A stretch of DNA of 64,000 nucleotides from Paenibacillus auburnensis (lineage in GTDB: Bacteria > Bacillota > Bacilli > Paenibacillales > Paenibacillaceae). The stretch lies in contig NZ_CAKMMG010000009.1 in NCBI RefSeq assembly GCF_927798115.1, positions 62,001 through 126,000 on the forward strand. The letters run 5' to 3'. Position numbers and translations under genes: made by a program. The number at the start of each line of letters is the position of its first letter. Within the stretch, counting starts at the first letter, position 1. The notes beneath the pieces are model-generated. The model saw only the letters and a list, made by a program, of their open reading frames with translations. It did not search any database and was not told the DNA's origin. This document shows, piece by piece, positions 8,342 to 16,780 of the stretch.

Positions 8342-10570
8342 ATGCAGGCATGGGAAGACTTTAAATCAGGAACCTGGCAGGAAGAGATTGATATCCGCCA
8401 GTTTATTCAGCTCAACTACGAGCCTTATGAAGGAGATGCGTCTTTTCTGGCTGGTTCCACGGAAGCCACGCAACAGCTCTGGGAACAGTTCATGGAGCTC
8501 GCGAAGCAAGAACGTGAACAGGGCGGAGTTCTGGATATGGATACTGACGTGGTTTCCAGTATTATTTCCCATGGCCCCGGCTATTTGAATAAGGAGCTTG
8601 AGGTCATCGTGGGTATGCAAACGGAGAAGCCGTTCAAGCGGGCCCTTCAGCCTTACGGCGGGATCCGCATGGCTAAGAATGCTTGTGAATCTTACGGGTA
8701 TGAGCTGGATCCGGAAATCGAGCATATTTTCTCCACTTACCGGAAAACTCATAATCAAGGTGTATTTGACGGCTATTCACCTGCCATGAGTCTAGCCAGA
8801 AAAGCTGGCATTATTACAGGGCTTCCGGATGCGTATGGCCGGGGACGGATTATCGGCGATTACCGGCGGGTTGCCTTATATGGCACGGATTTTCTAGCCA
8901 AAAGCAAAAAGGAGGAGCTCTCCTTCTTCGACGAACGCACGATGACTGAGGATGTCATCCGGGCACGTGAAGAAATCGCGGAGCAGCTGCGTGCCCTTAC
9001 AGAGCTGAAGCAGATGGCGGCCAGCTACGGATTCGATATTACCAAGCCGGCGGAGACCGCGCAGGAAGCTTTTCAATGGCTGTATTTCGGGTATCTTGCC
9101 GCGATCAAGGAGCAGAACGGGGCTGCAATGAGTCTTGGCCGCACCTCCACTTTTCTGGACATCTATATAGCGCGTGACCTGAAACAGCAGAGGCTGACGG
9201 AGCAAGGGGCGCAGGAGCTCGTCGATCATTTTGTCATGAAGCTGCGTATGGTAAAGTTCGCAAGGACACCGGAATATAACGCGCTGTTCAGCGGCGATCC
9301 GACCTGGGTCACCGAGTCCCTTGGAGGCATCGGCCTGGATGGTCGACCGTTAGTGACCAAGAATACTTACCGATTCTTGCATACGCTCGAGACGCTTGGT
9401 CCATCGCCGGAACCGAATTTGACCGTACTCTGGTCCACCCGTCTCCCTCAGAAGTTCAAGGAATATTGTGCACGCATGACGATTCAGACCAGCTCTCTTC
9501 AATATGAGAATGATGATTTAATGCGGACTTATTTTGGCGATGATTACGGGATTGCCTGCTGTGTGTCCGCCATGCGGATCGGCAAGCAGATGCAGTATTT
9601 CGGCGCCCGGGCGAATCTGGCTAAAGCATTGCTGTATGCAATTAATGGCGGGATGGATGAGCAGATGAAGGTGCAGATAGCCCCGCCATTTCGGCCGATT
9701 CTGTCGGACAAGCTGGACTATGACGAAGTGATGGCCGCTTTCGACCATGTGATGGAATGGCTTGCGGAACTTTATATCAACACCTTGAATGTAATTCACT
9801 ACATGCACGATAAATATTGTTATGAGCGTATCGAGATGGCGCTTCATGATCAGGAAACGATGCGGACCATGGCAACCGGGATTGCGGGTCTTTCGGTCGT
9901 AACCGACTCGCTCAGTGCCATCAAATATGCAAATGTTCGGCCAGTCCGGGATGAGAACGGTCTTGCTGTCGACTATATAATTGAAGGCGAATATCCTGCT
10001 TACGGAAATAACGATAACCGTGCGGATGAGCTTGCGGTAGATCTCGTCAAACGGTTCTACCGCAAGCTTAAGAAACACTCCACCTACAGACAGGCTAGAA
10101 CCACGATGTCGGTGCTGACCATCACATCAAATGTGGTATATGGTAAGTTGACCGGGAACACCCCGGATGGGAGAAAGAAGGGCGAGCCATTTGCCCCGGG
10201 AGCGAACCCGATGCATGGCAGGGACCGGAAAGGTGCGATTGCTTCATTGGCCTCCGTAGCGAAGATTCCTTATGAGTACGCATTGGATGGCATATCGAAT
10301 ACGTTCTCGATTATTCCTGGCGCTCTTGGGAAGAACGAAGAGGATCGAATCCGTAATCTGACCGCGCTGCTTGACGGGTATACAGCCAAGGATGGCCATC
10401 ATCTTAATATAAATGTGTTTGACACCAAAACCTTGCTTGATGCGATGGAGCATCCGGAGGAGTATCCGCAGCTCACGATACGAGTGTCAGGCTATGCGGT
10501 TAATTTCATCAAACTGACGAGAGAGCAGCAGCTTGATGTCATCAACAGAACCTTTCACGAAAAAATCTGA
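8342..10570 (+). CDS. pflB: formate C-acetyltransferase (pyruvate formate-lyase)
   Basis: PflB splits pyruvate with CoA into acetyl-CoA and formate under anaerobic conditions using a glycyl radical. The 742-residue protein has the catalytic pair Cys406-Cys407 in GIACCVSAM and the radical Gly717 in RVSGYAVNF near the C-terminus. ATG 8342 is preceded by AAAGGAGG. The activase gene pflA follows 13 bp downstream, and adhE, which uses the acetyl-CoA product, is divergent. Together they form a mixed-acid/ethanol fermentation module. I found no convincing Rex or Fnr box in the shared 222-bp upstream region by eye. Confidence 0.97.
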   Translation: MQAWEDFKSGTWQEEIDIRQFIQLNYEPYEGDASFLAGSTEATQQLWEQFMELAKQEREQGGVLDMDTDVVSSIISHGPGYLNKELEVIVGMQTEKPFKRALQPYGGIRMAKNACESYGYELDPEIEHIFSTYRKTHNQGVFDGYSPAMSLARKAGIITGLPDAYGRGRIIGDYRRVALYGTDFLAKSKKEELSFFDERTMTEDVIRAREEIAEQLRALTELKQMAASYGFDITKPAETAQEAFQWLYFGYLAAIKEQNGAAMSLGRTSTFLDIYIARDLKQQRLTEQGAQELVDHFVMKLRMVKFARTPEYNALFSGDPTWVTESLGGIGLDGRPLVTKNTYRFLHTLETLGPSPEPNLTVLWSTRLPQKFKEYCARMTIQTSSLQYENDDLMRTYFGDDYGIACCVSAMRIGKQMQYFGARANLAKALLYAINGGMDEQMKVQIAPPFRPILSDKLDYDEVMAAFDHVMEWLAELYINTLNVIHYMHDKYCYERIEMALHDQETMRTMATGIAGLSVVTDSLSAIKYANVRPVRDENGLAVDYIIEGEYPAYGNNDNRADELAVDLVKRFYRKLKKHSTYRQARTTMSVLTITSNVVYGKLTGNTPDGRKKGEPFAPGANPMHGRDRKGAIASLASVAKIPYEYALDGISNTFSIIPGALGKNEEDRIRNLTALLDGYTAKDGHHLNINVFDTKTLLDAMEHPEEYPQLTIRVSGYAVNFIKLTREQQLDVINRTFHEKI

Positions 10571-10583
10571 CGGGGGAAGCGCT

Positions 10584-11324
10584 ATGGAGCAGTACGAAGG
10601 CCGCATTCATTCCATTGAAACCTCCGGTATGGTAGATGGCCCGGGGATCCGGTTCGTTGTATTTATGCAGGGATGCTTACTGCGCTGCCAATATTGCCAC
10701 AACCCCGATACCTGGACGATTGGGAAAGGCCAACTGGTAACCGTTCAGGAATTAGTGGAAGAAATTCGCGGATATCTCCCCTTCCTGCAGTTTTCCGGGG
10801 GCGGAGTAACGGTTAGTGGCGGAGAGCCTCTATTGCAGGCTGATTTTTTGCTTACTCTTTTCCGGGCTCTAAAACGAGAACTCGGTGTTCACACTGCAAT
10901 CGATTCTTCAGGCGGTTGTTTTAGCCGTCGCGGCCATTTCTTTGAGACGCTGCATCTGTTGATGCAGCATACCGACCTCGTTCTGCTTGACCTGAAGCAG
11001 ATCGACCCGCAAAAGCATCTCGACCTAACCGGTAAGCCGAACGATCATATTCTCGACTTTGCCCGTTTTCTCTCAGAAACTAATATCCCCGTCTGGATCA
11101 GGCATGTCCTTGTTCCTGGACTGACTGATGATGAAGCGGATCTTCGGAAGCTGGCCGACTTTATTAAAACCTTGCGCAATGTAGAGCGGGTTGAGGTCCT
11201 GCCTTATCATGAAATGGGAAAGTACAAGTACGAACAGCTTGGTATGAAATATCCTCTTGCTCATATCAAACCACCCGATGAGGAGACCATTCGAATGGCG
11301 AGGGAGATATTAGGCGCACATTAG
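10584..11324 (+). CDS. pflA: pyruvate formate-lyase activating enzyme (radical SAM)
   Basis: PflA uses a 4Fe-4S cluster and S-adenosylmethionine to put the glycyl radical on PflB. The cluster motif CxxxCxxC is Cys31, Cys35 and Cys38 in GCLLRCQYCH, and the SAM-binding GGE motif appears in VSGGEPLLQ. I place the start at ATG 10584, behind GGGGGAAG and just past the pflB stop; a longer in-frame opening would lie inside pflB and lacks a ribosome site. At 246 residues the length is standard. It is co-transcribed with pflB and ends at a terminator at 11396. Confidence 0.96.
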   Translation: MEQYEGRIHSIETSGMVDGPGIRFVVFMQGCLLRCQYCHNPDTWTIGKGQLVTVQELVEEIRGYLPFLQFSGGGVTVSGGEPLLQADFLLTLFRALKRELGVHTAIDSSGGCFSRRGHFFETLHLLMQHTDLVLLDLKQIDPQKHLDLTGKPNDHILDFARFLSETNIPVWIRHVLVPGLTDDEADLRKLADFIKTLRNVERVEVLPYHEMGKYKYEQLGMKYPLAHIKPPDEETIRMAREILGAH

Positions 11325-11395
11325 CACTGCTTCTCTGCCCTTCATTGGGCGGCGGATTGTACTGAATCGAGCCCCGGTTCTAAAGAGAATAAAGC

Positions 11396-11422
11396 AAAAG
11401 ACACCTCTTGGGTGTCTTTTTC
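11396..11422 (+). terminator. intrinsic terminator after pflBA
   Basis: AAAAGACACC pairs with GGTGTCTTTT around a 5-nt loop. It belongs to the recurring GACACC/GGTGTC terminator set in this window. Confidence 0.88.
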
Positions 11423-11441
11423 ATTTTATCAAATAAGTTAT

Positions 11442-11517
11442 CTATACCCGTTCCACACAATGCTGCTGGATCATTGCTGCGAGTTCATCAAAACTATAAA
11501 TAACGGACTTCACTCAT
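11442..11517 (-). pseudogene. remnant of a Doc-like toxin N-terminus
   Basis: An ATG overlaps the antitoxin stop as ATGA and reads MSEVRYL before a TAG. Shifting one base, the sequence continues SFDELAAMIQQHCVERV and then stops. MSEVRYL plus SFDELAAM is how death-on-curing (Doc/Fic-fold) toxins that pair with AbrB-type antitoxins usually begin. The rest of the toxin, including the Fic motif, is missing; a terminator for pflA lies directly beyond. I read it as a frameshifted and truncated toxin. The match is short, so confidence is moderate. Confidence 0.5.
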
Positions 11518-11759
11518 CTGTCTTTGAGTCTTTTTAAGGTCTCATCATATTCATTGATAACCTCGGACAGACAATCCATGAAATCCTCGCTGATTCCTGC
11601 GGGCAATGTGACCTTGGCAGACTTTTTGATAACGATCTCTCCACTTTGGGGATGGACCTCGATTTGAACTGTATCGCCTAACTCCAGGTCAATTTGTTTG
11701 AAAGCATCCATCATGGTAATGCCCAGACTATTTCCGAATTTGGTAATCTTCCGTTCCAT
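11514..11759 (-). CDS. AbrB/MazE-type antitoxin, toxin lost
   Basis: The 81-residue protein starts MERKITKFGNSLGITM, the swapped-hairpin DNA-binding opening of AbrB/MazE/SpoVT antitoxins, and ends in an acidic and basic helical tail (NEYDETLKRLKDR) of the kind that wraps a toxin. ATG 11759 is chosen because AGGGGG lies eight bases upstream. The stop overlaps the start of a broken Doc-like reading frame, the classic antitoxin-first layout. With the toxin gone this is an orphan antitoxin. It may persist as a regulator or as protection against related toxins, which is inference. Confidence 0.8.
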   Translation of the reverse strand: MERKITKFGNSLGITMMDAFKQIDLELGDTVQIEVHPQSGEIVIKKSAKVTLPAGISEDFMDCLSEVINEYDETLKRLKDR

Positions 11760-12019
11760 TTCAATCCCCCTATCCATCGTATTGAATCCGTATCATCATG
11801 TTTAACTGTTATAACAATTATATGATAAGTATGGAGATGAGGAATAATTTTCCCTGGAGAGTACCATTCTCCTGTCATATAATCATTAGCCCAGAATTCT
11901 GCATGAAACACTCCGATATGAGTAAATGATTGTTTTGGAACCGTTTTGAGCTCTGATATGCTCGGTGTGCCCGGATCAGCGGATAAATGGGGAGGTGACA
12001 AGAGGAAGCCCACAGCCTT

Positions 12020-12034
12020 TTGCAAACGATTACA
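12020..12034 (+). promoter_or_regulatory. cre site (CcpA) upstream of pectate lyase
   Basis: TTGCAAACGATTACA matches all fixed positions of the cre consensus WTGNAANCGNWNNCW. It lies 41 bp before the pectate lyase start, where bound CcpA would block transcription when preferred sugars are present. Confidence 0.7.
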
Positions 12035-12074
12035 GAGGTGTATCTGCATCTATTAAAAATTGGGAGGAAATGAA

Positions 12075-14285
12075 ATGAAGAAGTGGATGGCAAAGGCAAC
12101 CGGTATTCTGTTGTTATTTTCAATGACACTAACTTTAATAGCAGGCGGATGGGGGAATACGGTGGCACATGCTGCGGGCCTTACGATCACTGGCAGCGGA
12201 GGCTGGAATGAAGCCGCATATGTAGAATGGTCACCGGTTAGTAATGCCTCTGGATACAATGTCTATGTTAAACCGGCAAGCGCAGCGGATTCGCAGTATC
12301 AGCAGATTAATAATGAATTGATCCGCAAATACGCTTCCTATTGGAGAGCTGATGCTGTAGGGTTGGCAGCCGGAAGTTATGTGTTGAAGGTCGAGGCAAC
12401 ACTGACAGGGGGAGGGACGGCCAGTGCTGTATCCGATACGTTATCTGTAGCGTCGTTTGACCGGTCCGGATTTGCTTTTTCGGGAAACTCTCCGTTAGGC
12501 ACAGGTTCAGGCGCATATAATGCGAACGGCACCTTGAGAAGCGGCGCTCAAGTTCTGTATATCACCTCCCAGAATGCACAAACCGTAACGCTTCCTGTAA
12601 AAGTCAGCAGCTCAGGTGCTGTACAAAACGGCGTGGGTTTGGGCGGGATTTTGACCCTAAGACAAAAAGGCTACGACACCACTCCGCTCGCCATCCGGAT
12701 TATTGGCAAAGTTACGGCCTCAGATTTGAGCGGGCAGCTGAACAGCAGCGGGTATCTTCAGGTCAAAGGGAAAAGCAATTATTCGGAAATGAATATTACA
12801 ATTGAAGGGATCGGGGACGATGCTTACGCCTATGGCTGGGGACTGCTTCTGAGATATGTCGGTAATGTGGAAGTAAGAAACCTGGGCCTGATGTTATTCC
12901 CGGACGATGGCGTGTCGATGGACACGGGGAATGCGAATGTGTGGGTTCATAATAATGATATTTTTTACGGATCTGCAGGAGGGGATGCGGACCAGGCGAA
13001 GGGAGACGGTTCCACAGACCTTAAGAACGGTTCGTCGTACATCACGATCTCTTACAATCACTACTGGGATTCCGGAAAATCTTCGCTGGTCGGGCTGACC
13101 GAGCCGTCAGAATTCTTCGCCACCTTCCATCATAACTGGTTCGATCATTCGGATTCCCGTCATCCGCGTATCCGTGTGGCCTCTGTTCATATCTATAATA
13201 ACTTCTATGATGGCATCTCAAAATATGGCGTTGGTGTTACTAGCGGAGGCTCCGCCTTTGTTGAATCCAACTATTTTAGACATACCAAATATCCGATGAT
13301 GATTTCCCTGCAAGGCACGGATGCTCTGGGAGAAGAAGGTACATTCTCAGGCGAGAATGGCGGGATGATCAAAGCCTACAACAATCTTGTTGTGGATGCG
13401 GCCAGTCTGATTTATGCCAACTCCAATACCGGAACAGCTCCGGCTAACGCAACTTCTTTTGATGCGTATCTGGCATCGGCGAGAAATGAAACCGTTCCAG
13501 GCTCATACAAGGCATTAACGGGCGGAACCGCTTATAACAACTTCGATACAACGGTTAACACGGGAGTAAGTGCATCTGCCGTTGACAGCGTAAGCACAGT
13601 AGAACAGATTGTTACGGCAAAAGCCGGCCGTCTGGACAGCGGAGACTTCACCTGGACTTTCAATGATTCCGTGGATGACGCATCCTATGAACTCAATACA
13701 GCATTGATGTCCGCAATCAGAAGCTACACCACCGGGCTTGTATCAGTAGGCGGCAACTCCAATCCAACGAGCCCGACACCGACACCAACTGCAACAGCTA
13801 CTGCTACGCCAACGGCATCTCCTGTACCAACAGCAACTCCTACGGCAACGACAACACCTGCACCAACAGCGACTCCGACACCAACAGCAACTCCTGTACC
13901 AACAGCAACTCCTGTACCAACCGCAACGGCTACACCGACAGCAACTCCAGCCACTGGAGCTTATGTCCATAACTTTACCACGTCGGGGACAACAAGCAGC
14001 TTCTTCAATATTCAAGGCAATCTCTCCACCAGCAAGGGGACGGTCGTCTATAATGGTCTGACCCTGACCCAATGTCTGAAAATCGAGAGCTCGACCAGCA
14101 TCGCGTTCACTGCAACGAAAGCTTCTACCTTAACTTTAGTATTCAACGCCGAAGGAACCCAGATTAAAGTGGACGGAACAAGCTATCCGATCACCAACCG
14201 TATTGCCACGGTATCTCTTGCGGCAGGCCCACATACCATTACGAAGGACAGTACTGCGAATCTGTATTACATTGAGTTGAAATAG
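12075..14285 (+). CDS. secreted modular pectate lyase (PL1 family)
   Basis: This extracellular enzyme cleaves polygalacturonate by beta-elimination. It begins with a signal peptide (MKKWMAKATGILLLFSMTLT, cleavage near AHA-A at about residue 34), then an Fn3-like segment (about 36-125), a PL1 parallel beta-helix (about 140-555) with DDGVSMD, FHHNWFDH and the catalytic-region SRHPRIRV, a Thr-Pro-Ala linker (about 561-625), and a C-terminal beta domain (about 627-736) common on such lyases and probably carbohydrate-binding. ATG 12075 follows GGGAGG; an upstream in-frame GTG/ATG would overlap that site. The linker DNA is built of repeated short units and could vary in length. A perfect cre site at 12020 suggests catabolite repression. 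Confidence 0.93.
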   Translation: MKKWMAKATGILLLFSMTLTLIAGGWGNTVAHAAGLTITGSGGWNEAAYVEWSPVSNASGYNVYVKPASAADSQYQQINNELIRKYASYWRADAVGLAAGSYVLKVEATLTGGGTASAVSDTLSVASFDRSGFAFSGNSPLGTGSGAYNANGTLRSGAQVLYITSQNAQTVTLPVKVSSSGAVQNGVGLGGILTLRQKGYDTTPLAIRIIGKVTASDLSGQLNSSGYLQVKGKSNYSEMNITIEGIGDDAYAYGWGLLLRYVGNVEVRNLGLMLFPDDGVSMDTGNANVWVHNNDIFYGSAGGDADQAKGDGSTDLKNGSSYITISYNHYWDSGKSSLVGLTEPSEFFATFHHNWFDHSDSRHPRIRVASVHIYNNFYDGISKYGVGVTSGGSAFVESNYFRHTKYPMMISLQGTDALGEEGTFSGENGGMIKAYNNLVVDAASLIYANSNTGTAPANATSFDAYLASARNETVPGSYKALTGGTAYNNFDTTVNTGVSASAVDSVSTVEQIVTAKAGRLDSGDFTWTFNDSVDDASYELNTALMSAIRSYTTGLVSVGGNSNPTSPTPTPTATATATPTASPVPTATPTATTTPAPTATPTPTATPVPTATPVPTATATPTATPATGAYVHNFTTSGTTSSFFNIQGNLSTSKGTVVYNGLTLTQCLKIESSTSIAFTATKASTLTLVFNAEGTQIKVDGTSYPITNRIATVSLAAGPHTITKDSTANLYYIELK

Positions 14286-14339
14286 TATTGGCTGCGAGAA
14301 TTTAGTGGCAATTGAAGGGCCATCGGCCGGTCAAAAGCA

Positions 14340-14366
14340 GAAAGCGACCTTTAGGGGTCGCTTTTC
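14340..14366 (+). terminator. intrinsic terminator after pectate lyase
   Basis: AAAGCGACC and GGGTCGCTTT pair around a short loop, then T-rich sequence. Confidence 0.85.
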
Positions 14367-14386
14367 TCTATTCTAAATATTTTTTC

Positions 14387-14417
14387 TTGACTTAAACCAT
14401 GATTTAAGTCGTATGCT
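14387..14417 (+). promoter_or_regulatory. MerR-type promoter with 19-bp spacer and operator dyad
   Basis: TTGACT (14387-14392) and TATGCT (14412-14417) are separated by 19 bp, the long spacer on which MerR activators act by twisting DNA. The spacer contains a perfect dyad: GACTTAAA (14389-14396) and TTTAAGTC (14403-14410) around 6 bp. It lies directly upstream of the merR-like gene at 14460, so autoregulation is likely and the SDR downstream would be a target. Confidence 0.75.
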
Positions 14418-14459
14418 AGTCGTGTCGACACTGATAGAACAGATTTGGAGGCCTTCAAA

Positions 14460-14828
14460 ATGAAATATGTTTCGATTGGTGAAGCTTCGGCCACTTATAA
14501 GATTCCGGAATCCACGTTAAGGTATTATGAGAAGCAAGGCTTGCTGCCGCTGATGGAGCGTGATGCCGCCGGCCGGCGGTTGTTCTCGGAAATGCAGATG
14601 GCGCTGCTTGAAACGGTGCTTCGTTTGAAGCAGACACATATGCCCATCCACGATATCAGGCAATATATCGCCTGGGTCATTGAAGGGGATAGCACCACCC
14701 GGCTCCGGCTGGACATGATGACGAAGCACAAGCAGGCGGTGCTGGATGAAATTGCAACCATGACAGACGCGCTGAAGGGAATAGATTATAAAATTGACCG
14801 GTATAGAGGTCGGTTACAGAACAAATAG
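14460..14828 (+). CDS. MerR-family transcriptional regulator
   Basis: The 122-residue protein has an N-terminal winged helix of the MerR class (SIGEASATYKIPESTLRYYE, residues about 4-23) and a C-terminal dimerisation helix. It has no obvious metal-binding cysteines, so it is closer to the AdhR/NmlR-like or small-molecule branch than to metal sensors. ATG 14460 follows TTTGGAGG. A 19-bp-spacer promoter with a perfect dyad precedes it. A short-chain dehydrogenase follows 83 bp downstream, in the same direction, and is the likely regulated partner. Confidence 0.88.
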   Translation: MKYVSIGEASATYKIPESTLRYYEKQGLLPLMERDAAGRRLFSEMQMALLETVLRLKQTHMPIHDIRQYIAWVIEGDSTTRLRLDMMTKHKQAVLDEIATMTDALKGIDYKIDRYRGRLQNK

Positions 14829-14911
14829 ATGATATATAGATTGAATAGTAACGGCTCATCCCCAAATAGAAAAAATCACAAGTTTAATCTATATAGAAAA
14901 GAGGAACATTC

Positions 14912-15673
14912 ATGAAGCTGACAGGAAACACTATACTTATCACTGGCGGAAGTGCCGGAATCGGGCTGGCTTTTGCAGAGCGGTTTATCCGGGCGGGGAA
15001 TCAGGTGATCGTCTGTGGGCGGCGTGAAGGGGCACTCCAAAAGGCGCAAGAACAACTGCCCGGTCTGATTACCCGTGTAGTTGACTTGAATGTGGAGTCC
15101 GAACGCGTGGCTTTGTTTGATTGGGTCACCAGAGACTATCCGGATGTTAATGTGTTGGTGAACAATGCCGGGACTCAGCAACGGTTCAATGTGCTAAAAG
15201 CCGATGCCAGAGACAACTGGAGCTACTTCAATCAGGAGATTACAACTAATCTGGACGCACCTTTCCACCTCTCCCTGCTGTTTGCTCCGTTTTTAGCGGA
15301 AAAAGAGGCGGCTACCATCATAAACGTGACCTCCGGACTGGCCTTTACGCCGTTTGCCATCGCTCCGATCTATTCCGCAACCAAGGCGGCGCTACATTCG
15401 TTCACGATGAGCCTGCGGCACCAGCTGTCCGGGACATCTGTTGAAGTCATTGAGGTGGCTCCTCCGGCTGTCAATACCGACCTAGGCGGTGCAGGATTAC
15501 ATTCCCACGGGGAACCTCTGGATGCATTCGCAGATGGGATCTTCAAAGGGTTGGAAGAGGGGAAACAGGAGATCGGTTACGGGACTTCGGTAGACCGTCT
15601 GCGTATGTCCCGGGATCAAGTGGACGAGTACACATCTAATATGTATCAGGCTACGAAAAGTATGATTGAATAA
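14912..15673 (+). CDS. short-chain dehydrogenase/reductase
   Basis: This 253-residue SDR has a classical NAD(P)-binding fold: TGGSAGIG at residues 11-18, NNAG at about 84-87, catalytic Ser141, Tyr154 and Lys158 (YSATK). It resembles the DltE-like subgroup annotated as SDR oxidoreductases of unknown substrate. The start ATG follows GAGGAACATTC. It lies behind a MerR gene with a MerR-type promoter and ends at a terminator at 15696, so the two form a regulator-enzyme unit perhaps responding to an aldehyde or ketone stress; that is inference. Confidence 0.9.
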   Translation: MKLTGNTILITGGSAGIGLAFAERFIRAGNQVIVCGRREGALQKAQEQLPGLITRVVDLNVESERVALFDWVTRDYPDVNVLVNNAGTQQRFNVLKADARDNWSYFNQEITTNLDAPFHLSLLFAPFLAEKEAATIINVTSGLAFTPFAIAPIYSATKAALHSFTMSLRHQLSGTSVEVIEVAPPAVNTDLGGAGLHSHGEPLDAFADGIFKGLEEGKQEIGYGTSVDRLRMSRDQVDEYTSNMYQATKSMIE

Positions 15674-15695
15674 GGTGAACAGACGGCTATATAGC

Positions 15696-15725
15696 AAAGG
15701 CAAGGCCCCCCGGCCCTGCCTTTTT
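15696..15725. terminator. bidirectional terminator
   Basis: AAAGGCAAGG pairs with CCCTGCCTTT around a C-rich loop. It lies between two convergent genes and overlaps the last bases of the minus-strand gene. Confidence 0.8.
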
Positions 15726-16284
15726 ATTTTGTACTAATATCCGCTTGCTTCACATATGTATCATTCCAAAGCTGGGCCTCGATATATCGGTTCTTTTGAT
15801 CTAAATCTTTTAGGAAGGATGTGATATCGCTAGTCGTTTCATGGATGAAATGAAATAATGATTCTTTAGTAAAAGGGTTCATCCGGTCCGCGGAATCCAT
15901 TATGGACATACTATCGCCAAAGGTAAAGCTGATGTCGGCCGGGTCTATATCGTTCAATAGCAGCTTTGTTTGCAGCCCATGGTCAAACCACTGATTCAAA
16001 TAGGTGCTTTCCCCCAGCACAAAATAAATCGGGTGTGCACTTTGCGGGTTCCCTCCTAAAGCTACAAATGAACTGTAGAGCCACTCCTCTGTGCGGATTC
16101 TTTTTTTGTAGTAACCGTCAAAGTCCTTGTCACAAAACCGGCTAAATGAGGTGAACGTGGTGCTTGTATATTGGGAGAGTTCTTTTGCCAGCGAATAAGC
16201 ATCATTAACTGAAAGCTTGGTAAGGCTGTCCGCGGGGGAACATCTTTTATCGCAATAATTGGTTATATACAGACTTTGGGACAA
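15724..16284 (-). CDS. conserved-looking hypothetical protein
   Basis: I do not recognise a domain in this 186-residue protein. It is soluble, acidic and mostly helical, with no signal peptide or membrane segment. Distinct features are SLYITNYCDKRCS near the N-terminus (two Cys), TSTTFTSFSRFCDKDFDGYY, and a C-terminal part rich in Asp and Phe. I favour a TTG start at 16284 because AGGAG lies eight bases upstream; the GTG nine bases earlier overlaps that site. It is alone on the minus strand, convergent with the SDR. Confidence 0.65.
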   Translation of the reverse strand: MSQSLYITNYCDKRCSPADSLTKLSVNDAYSLAKELSQYTSTTFTSFSRFCDKDFDGYYKKRIRTEEWLYSSFVALGGNPQSAHPIYFVLGESTYLNQWFDHGLQTKLLLNDIDPADISFTFGDSMSIMDSADRMNPFTKESLFHFIHETTSDITSFLKDLDQKNRYIEAQLWNDTYVKQADISTK

Positions 16285-16456
16285 CGCGCTCACTCCTAAT
16301 CACATTTTATGCTGAGAGCCAACTACATCCTCTGATGAGTTTCCTTTTTCTTATATTATTTAACTTTTATAAACAGTATAAGACAGTTTTTCGTATAATG
16401 AAGTGAAATGTGCTTCTTTTCGAACAGAGATTCGGAGGAGAAAGGCTGGAATCGGC

Positions 16457-16636
16457 ATGGCAGCAAATTGGTGGCTTGCACTCATTATTATGGTTGTATT
16501 AAACGGAATATTGGTCTGGACTTTGTTTACAGGGCTGGAGCCTACAAGCCGCAAGGCCAAGAAGTGGTTTTTTATCGTCGTGAATGGTATCGGGCTCATT
16601 CTGGCGGTTTCGCAATTTTTCTGGATGGATTTTTAA
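16457..16636 (+). CDS. small two-span membrane protein
   Basis: The 59-residue product has two hydrophobic helices (about residues 3-22 and 33-55) linked by a basic loop containing SRKAKKW. No family is recognised; small proteins like this are common in bacilli and often unnamed. The start at MAANWW is placed at the first methionine before the helix; GGAGGAGAAAGG lies upstream at a rather long distance. A strong terminator follows at 16653, which supports it being a real short transcript. Confidence 0.6.
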   Translation: MAANWWLALIIMVVLNGILVWTLFTGLEPTSRKAKKWFFIVVNGIGLILAVSQFFWMDF

Positions 16637-16652
16637 GAATGGGTTCGTGATG

Positions 16653-16706
16653 CAAGACAGGTCAGCCGGTTCTTCGGAGCGTGCTCACTTGTCTTGTTTC
16701 TTTTTT
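16653..16706 (+). terminator. terminator after the small membrane protein
   Basis: CAAGACAGGT (16653-16662) pairs with ACTTGTCTTG (16687-16696), followed by a long T-run. Confidence 0.75.
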
Positions 16707-16747
16707 ATAATGGGCGGTATTTTGCCTAAGGAGGCTGGAAGTGCTAT

Positions 16748-16760
16748 GGTTAAATTAACC
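16748..16760. promoter_or_regulatory. short dyad upstream of aldo-keto reductase
   Basis: GGTTAAATTAACC is a perfect 13-nt dyad 20 bp before the aldo-keto reductase start, just upstream of its ribosome site. It could be an operator; no regulator can be assigned. Confidence 0.3.
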
Positions 16761-16780
16761 TAGCTAAGGAGGTAATACAG

